Below the pieces are notes generated by a model, which saw only the letters and a program-made list of their open reading frames with translations, did not search any database and was not told the DNA's origin. From the NCBI GenBank assembly GCA_947650365.1, contig OX393550.1, forward strand, positions 52,230,379 to 52,294,378: a DNA stretch of 64,000 bases. Direction: 5' to 3'. Position numbers and translations under genes: made by a program. Positions 59,379 to 64,000 of the stretch are shown here, piece by piece (the first letter of the stretch is position 1; the number at the start of each line of letters is the position of its first letter). This DNA comes from Chamaelirium japonicum (lineage: Eukaryota; Streptophyta; Magnoliopsida; Liliales; Melanthiaceae).

Positions 59379-59457
59379 TTTTTAATGGTTTCTGGTTGGG
59401 GTCCGCCAAACCCTCCCTCCATTTAGGAGGGGTTCTCAAAAAAAAAAAAAACTCAAT

Positions 59458-59744
59458 TTTATATAAATAATACTCAATTTAATTGAGTATTGTTTTATAT
59501 ATTTGAATACATATTACAACCACTATAGTTGCTACAATGTTTTTTGCCGTAGTTGAAAGCTTATAAACTTCCTACAGTGAAATCATTGTAGCAATGATGC
59601 TCAATTATGTGCAAATAATACTCAATTTAATTGAGTATTTTAATATATTTGAATACCATTTAAAACCACTATAGGGATTTTGAGTACCTTTTTGTATAGG
59701 TGAATACCATTTAAATTGATAGTCAATTATATGAAACTGATACT
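59458..59744. repeat. Continuation of the hairpin/ATACTCAATTTAATTGAGTA repeat
   Basis: Contains the palindrome ATACTCAATTTAATTGAGTAT twice (about 59480 and 59615), TTTGAATACCATTTAAA words and CCTACAGTGAAATCATTGTAGC. It resembles DNA just left of the LINE, as expected if the LINE split one repeat. Confidence 0.6.
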
Positions 59745-60598
<854 letters not shown>

Positions 60599-60619
60599 CC
60601 TCTCTCTCTGTCTCTCTCT

Positions 60620-60706
<87 letters not shown>

Positions 60707-60707
60707 G
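60599..60707. repeat. (CT)n, (TA)n, (GA)n compound microsatellite
   Basis: CT repeats to about 60621, TA repeats at about 60623-60672, then GA and GACA repeats. Confidence 0.95.
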
Positions 60708-60775
60708 AGATAAAATGTGATGCGTACAGCGCAACACTACACGCACCGCACACCGCATCCTAATAGCCCTCTCTC
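60708..60775. repeat. Partial GC-rich foldback element, copy C
   Basis: Begins GATAAAATGTGATGCGTACAG and ends CGCACCGCATCCTAATAGCC before CT/TA repeats. The beginning matches the start of copy A (384-400) and the end matches the CATCCTAAC end of copies A and B. The centre is missing. Confidence 0.6.
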
Positions 60776-61369
60776 TATATATAATATTTCAGAAGGAACA
60801 AATAAAGATAGCCATCGGATATAAAGACAAAATGCAGTTAGAAAAACAAAGACTGAGATGGGTTGTGATCCAAGGATTTACTTGGTGAGGATGGGTTACG
60901 ATTAATTTTATATGGTAACCGTCTCACTATACGGACGGTTGTGATCGGTTAATCGCATTCGGCTCGGATTGGTAGTTCAATGTTCTTTGATCACTAACCG
61001 ATCATCCATCACGCAGTCCTGATCAGTTAATCGCACTCAGAGTCTCGGACCTCTATGATGGATGCCACGATCATTCGGTGGGAGCTGGATCTTTCGGTGG
61101 ATGCCCCAAATCCCTCTCTCACGCGCGATGACATCATTACAGCCCCAACATTGTTTCTCTTCCTCTCACCTGCCCACAATCTCTCTACGCTATCTCTCCC
61201 CGATTGAAACCCTCAAATCCGGCCACGTTCCCTCCTCTCTCTTTCGCCCCAAAATTCACCACAACTGAAAACCCCAAATCCAGCCACGTTCACACCCTTT
61301 GTGCAGAAGAGAAATCAGGCAATTATATGAAATATATTCAACGCATCAATGATTTTAAAATAAAAAATT
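60776..61369. other. No gene recognised
   Basis: Contains repeated GATCGGTTAATCGCA-type words near 60930-61030 and CAAATCCGGCCACGTTC / CAAATCCAGCCACGTTC near 61213 and 61275. No coding frame is supported. Confidence 0.45.
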
Positions 61370-61530
61370 AAGTATTATTTGTATAAAATCGAGTATCATT
61401 AGTGATTTTGCTATAGCAAAGCTGTTTTTAGTAGTCATGATGAAAATCACTTAGCTGCTACAGTGATTTTACTGTAGCTACTACGGTGAAATCATTGTAG
61501 CAAATATAGTGATTACGCTATCGTTTTCGA
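61370..61530. repeat. Dispersed hairpin repeat, third copy
   Basis: AGCTGCTACAGTGATTTTACTGTAGCTACTACGG-type words (for example GCTACAGTGATTTTACTGTA at about 61456) match the repeat split by the LINE. Confidence 0.6.
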
Positions 61531-63039
61531 AACTGGACGTTTCGTGGGGATCAAATGCAGTTTATAGGTTATGACAATTTAGTAAATGCAGTAAGTTATT
61601 CTTAATATTTTAGTATTTTAGCAATTAATTAAGCCGTTGCAATTGAAATAGTGAAACATGGACTTGGGCTTAAAAGGAAAGGTTGTCCGGACCTATCCTA
61701 AAATGAAACAGGTAAAAAGGACTGATTGCTACCCATCCCATTTTTTTAAAGGGGACATACGTGTCATGTTTAGAATGACGCATGTTAGTGCCATTGCACC
61801 GAAGAGACCATGGTTCTAATCCTATCAAGCCATAGAAGAGGGCAAAGAAATTTTTCTCGCCAAAGACCGACTATTGTTTTTGCCCACAGAAACACCACAT
61901 TATTTATACGCCACACAGCGTAAGACAATCCCGGGATGTAATCCGTCAACATCCCAAGAGGGAAACCGCAGGCTGATCGCTGGGATATACCAGCCTAAAT
62001 TTTGACAAGTTCAATCAAAACTCTGAACCAAATCCACACTCACTTGATTGGAACTTACACTCAGATCCTTTAAAAAGGACTTGATTCGAATCCGAACTAT
62101 AATTAGCCTTGGAAAATACTATTTACCACGATAGCTTTTGCTGATTCTTTTACACGAAATGATGCGTCGTGATCATAGTTGTCCATTGCACCTATCCTCC
62201 ACCATAGTAACAACATTCTCCGAATTTTTAAAATATTCGTGAATAATCAAAAATTTAAATGCAAACGAATTATTCTCTGAATCACTCTGTGCTCTAGGGC
62301 ATGACTAAATATTCTCCGGAATTTTCATGAATCATACCAATGATTCATGAATTTGACTATTTTATATGATATTTATTTTATTTTAGCTATAAATATATGT
62401 TTTGATATCCATTAAATATCCAAGGTTGTATGGTTTATGTTTCTCAATTTTTGCCAAACTCATCCCGAGCATTTCGGATTTTTTTTACAAACTCCAACTT
62501 TTACCCCCTATCCGAATTATTCCGGAACGACAAATTTATTACTAAAGTCTCGATCGGTGAATCACACTCAGCCCCGACCACCGACGACGACGACGGATAA
62601 AGAGACATTATAATTGGATGCCACGTCAACATGTGCAAAGGAATCTTCGATCAAAAGCTATGTGTATGGGTATGAATAGCATTGGATGATGAACGAGACA
62701 TGGTATGTGAGACCCATCCCCCCTTCACTTTCCACGGAGGGTATGGACCATGCTTCCCGATTCCTCCAATGTGTGACCCTTTGGCTAACCACAAAGCTGG
62801 TTCGGAATTAGATTCTCGTCCACTCTGCACCACCACTCTTTCACTTGAATAAAGTGACCCATCAAGCTTTAGCCTGTGTATGGGCTGGCAGGGTTCGATC
62901 ACTTTATCGGACATATGCCCCTTAAGACACTGTGAGTGCGTACGTCAACACAAAAGATTCTCATAGAGTGGAGGAAAGTGGTGAGATTCTTTCAGCATAC
63001 GTACAAGAGAGTGCAACACGTTGGTGAGATCTCCTGTCC
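61531..63039. other. Intergenic DNA, no gene recognised
   Basis: Mostly AT-rich. GGTTCTAATCC near 61811 and GGGTTCGATCAC near 62890 resemble tRNA B boxes, but I find no matching A boxes at the right distance. No reading frame shows a recognisable domain. Confidence 0.4.
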
Positions 63040-63860
63040 ATGGGTGCACTTGGGTTGGGCGATCTCTCCACGTGCAAGTTGGTCGCATGTGGTCAGGGTC
63101 AGTCTTGGATGGGCTGTAAGCCACGGCCACATGCAGCCTCTGTGTAAGGGAGACAACGCTCCGCTACTGCAAACCCTGGGCGGACTACAAGCACCGGCCA
63201 CTAGGCGACCTCTGCCACGTGCAAGCTAGTTGTGTGTGGTCAGGGTCGGCCCTGGGCGGGCTGTAAGCCACGGCCACAGGTGGTCTCTGTCCAATTGACA
63301 TCGCTCCGCTACTGCAAACCCTGGGCGGGCTATGAGCACTGACCACTGGGCGACCTCTGCCACGTGCGAGCTGGTCACATATGGTCAGGGTCGGCCCTGG
63401 GCGGGCTGTAAGCCACGGTCACAAGCGGTCTCTGTCTAAGGGACACCGCTCTGCTACTGCAAACCCTGGGCGGGCTACGAGCACCGGCCACTGGGCGACC
63501 TCTGTCACGTGCGAGCTGGTCGCGTGTGGTCAGGGTCGACCCTGGGCGGGCTGTAAGCCACGGCCATAGGTGGTCTCTGTCCAAGGGACACCGCTCCGCT
63601 ACTAAGCTTCGGGCGGGCTACGAGCACCAGCTGTGGGGCGATCTCTTCTGCGTGTGAGCTAGTCGTATGCGGCCAGGGTCAGCCCTGGGCGGGCTGTTAG
63701 CCACGGCCACAGGCGGTCTCTGTTCAAGGAATATCGCTCCGCTTCTAAGCTTCGGGTGGATTACAAGCACCAGCTGCGGGGCAATCTCTTCCGCGTGCAA
63801 GCTAGTCGCATGCGGCCAGGGTTAGTCCCGGGCTGGCTGTGAGCCACGAACCACTACCGT
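63040..63860. repeat. Tandem array of a unit of about 145 bp, 5-6 copies
   Basis: Each unit holds GTCAGGGTCGGCCCTGGGCGGGCTGTAAGCCACGGCCAC-like text (in pieces: CCTGGGCGGGCTGTAAGCC), then TCTCTGTCCAAGGGACACCG and GCGGGCTACGAGCACCGGCC. Anchors fall at about 63092, 63239, 63383, 63527, 63671 and 63814. Units differ by 5-15%, so the array is not very recent. Open frames read through the repeat and are not genes. Flanking DNA does not show what it belongs to. Confidence 0.88.
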
Positions 63861-63889
63861 AAAGGTTGGATGAGTTAGTTCAAGTCTCA

Positions 63890-64000
63890 TTATCAAAGTT
63901 AAGATCTTTTCACTGCTGGCAGCGCGGAACAAGATTTTGACTAAGGTGAATCTTTTGATGCGGAATAATCCTAACGTTACAGACGCATCCTACACTTTCT
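63890..64000 (+). pseudogene. Start of another LINE fragment at the window edge (zf-RVT region)
   Basis: Encodes KIFSLLAARNKILTKVNLL followed by MRNNPNVTDASYTF, closely matching the zf-RVT region of the LINE at about 58925-59015 (IFSLLASRNKILTKANLL). The rest lies beyond the window, so only this 5'-truncated piece is visible. Confidence 0.8.

Larger units (their letters stand above)
53742..59450 (+). mobile_element. L1-type LINE, full length but decayed
   Basis: A 5.7-kb non-LTR retrotransposon with ORF1, ORF2 (endonuclease, reverse transcriptase, zf-RVT region) and a 3' poly(A) run (59438-59450). It is flanked by ACTCAAT at 53735-53741 and 59451-59457, the target duplication. Both reading frames carry several stops or frame changes, so this copy is inactive. 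It reads on the plus strand. Confidence 0.9.

Overview
This is nuclear DNA of a flowering plant, dominated by transposable elements. It holds plant-type Ty3/gypsy (Tat), Ty1/copia, L1-type LINE and FAR1/MULE transposons, several MITEs and many long (TA)n tracts. Only one host gene looks intact. Its GC-rich codon ends would suit a monocot or magnoliid, but the sequence does not fix the species.

Layout. 1-10.3 kb: (TA)n tracts carrying small GC-rich palindromes, families of degenerate 20-bp repeats, two local tandem duplications (about 347 bp each unit), a possible decayed host gene on the minus strand (7.4-9.1 kb), and two related GA-rich segments (3.4-5.0 and 9.1-10.3 kb). 10.3-37.2 kb: a run of foldback elements, each bounded by (TA)n. 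The last is a 25.6-kb nested structure. Its outer shell is a MULE of about 7.4 kb with 1.4-kb terminal inverted repeats and a decayed FAR1-type transposase on the minus strand. A young Tat-lineage retrotransposon of 13.7 kb (target duplication AATCG) sits in its left inverted repeat. A 4.4-kb solo-LTR-like element (target duplication CACCA) sits in its transposase exon. 37.2-45 kb: a palindrome, a truncated gene copy, PPR gene fragments, the intact MEE60-like membrane-protein gene (39.2-39.9 kb, with an 8-nt first coding exon), then MITEs and SINE-like DNA. 45-50 kb: a copia fossil on the minus strand that lacks reverse transcriptase. 50-53.7 kb: a Tourist-type MITE, another long-TIR MITE and a 215-bp duplication. 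53.7-59.5 kb: a full-length but decayed LINE with an ACTCAAT target duplication. 59.5-64 kb: a LINE fragment, another (TA)n-bounded foldback element, a 145-bp tandem array, and the start of a further LINE copy at the right edge.

The most interesting system is the set of (TA)n-bounded elements. The 25.6-kb MULE and the neighbouring 0.7-kb foldback element share about 45 bp of terminal sequence, and both are bordered directly by TA microsatellites. This suggests a FAR1-type MULE that inserts into, or amplifies at, TA repeats and mobilises non-autonomous relatives, like the rice Micron elements. A second notable item is an accessory gene, antisense and apparently spliced, in the Tat retrotransposon, followed by a 119-bp satellite-like array in its 3' region.
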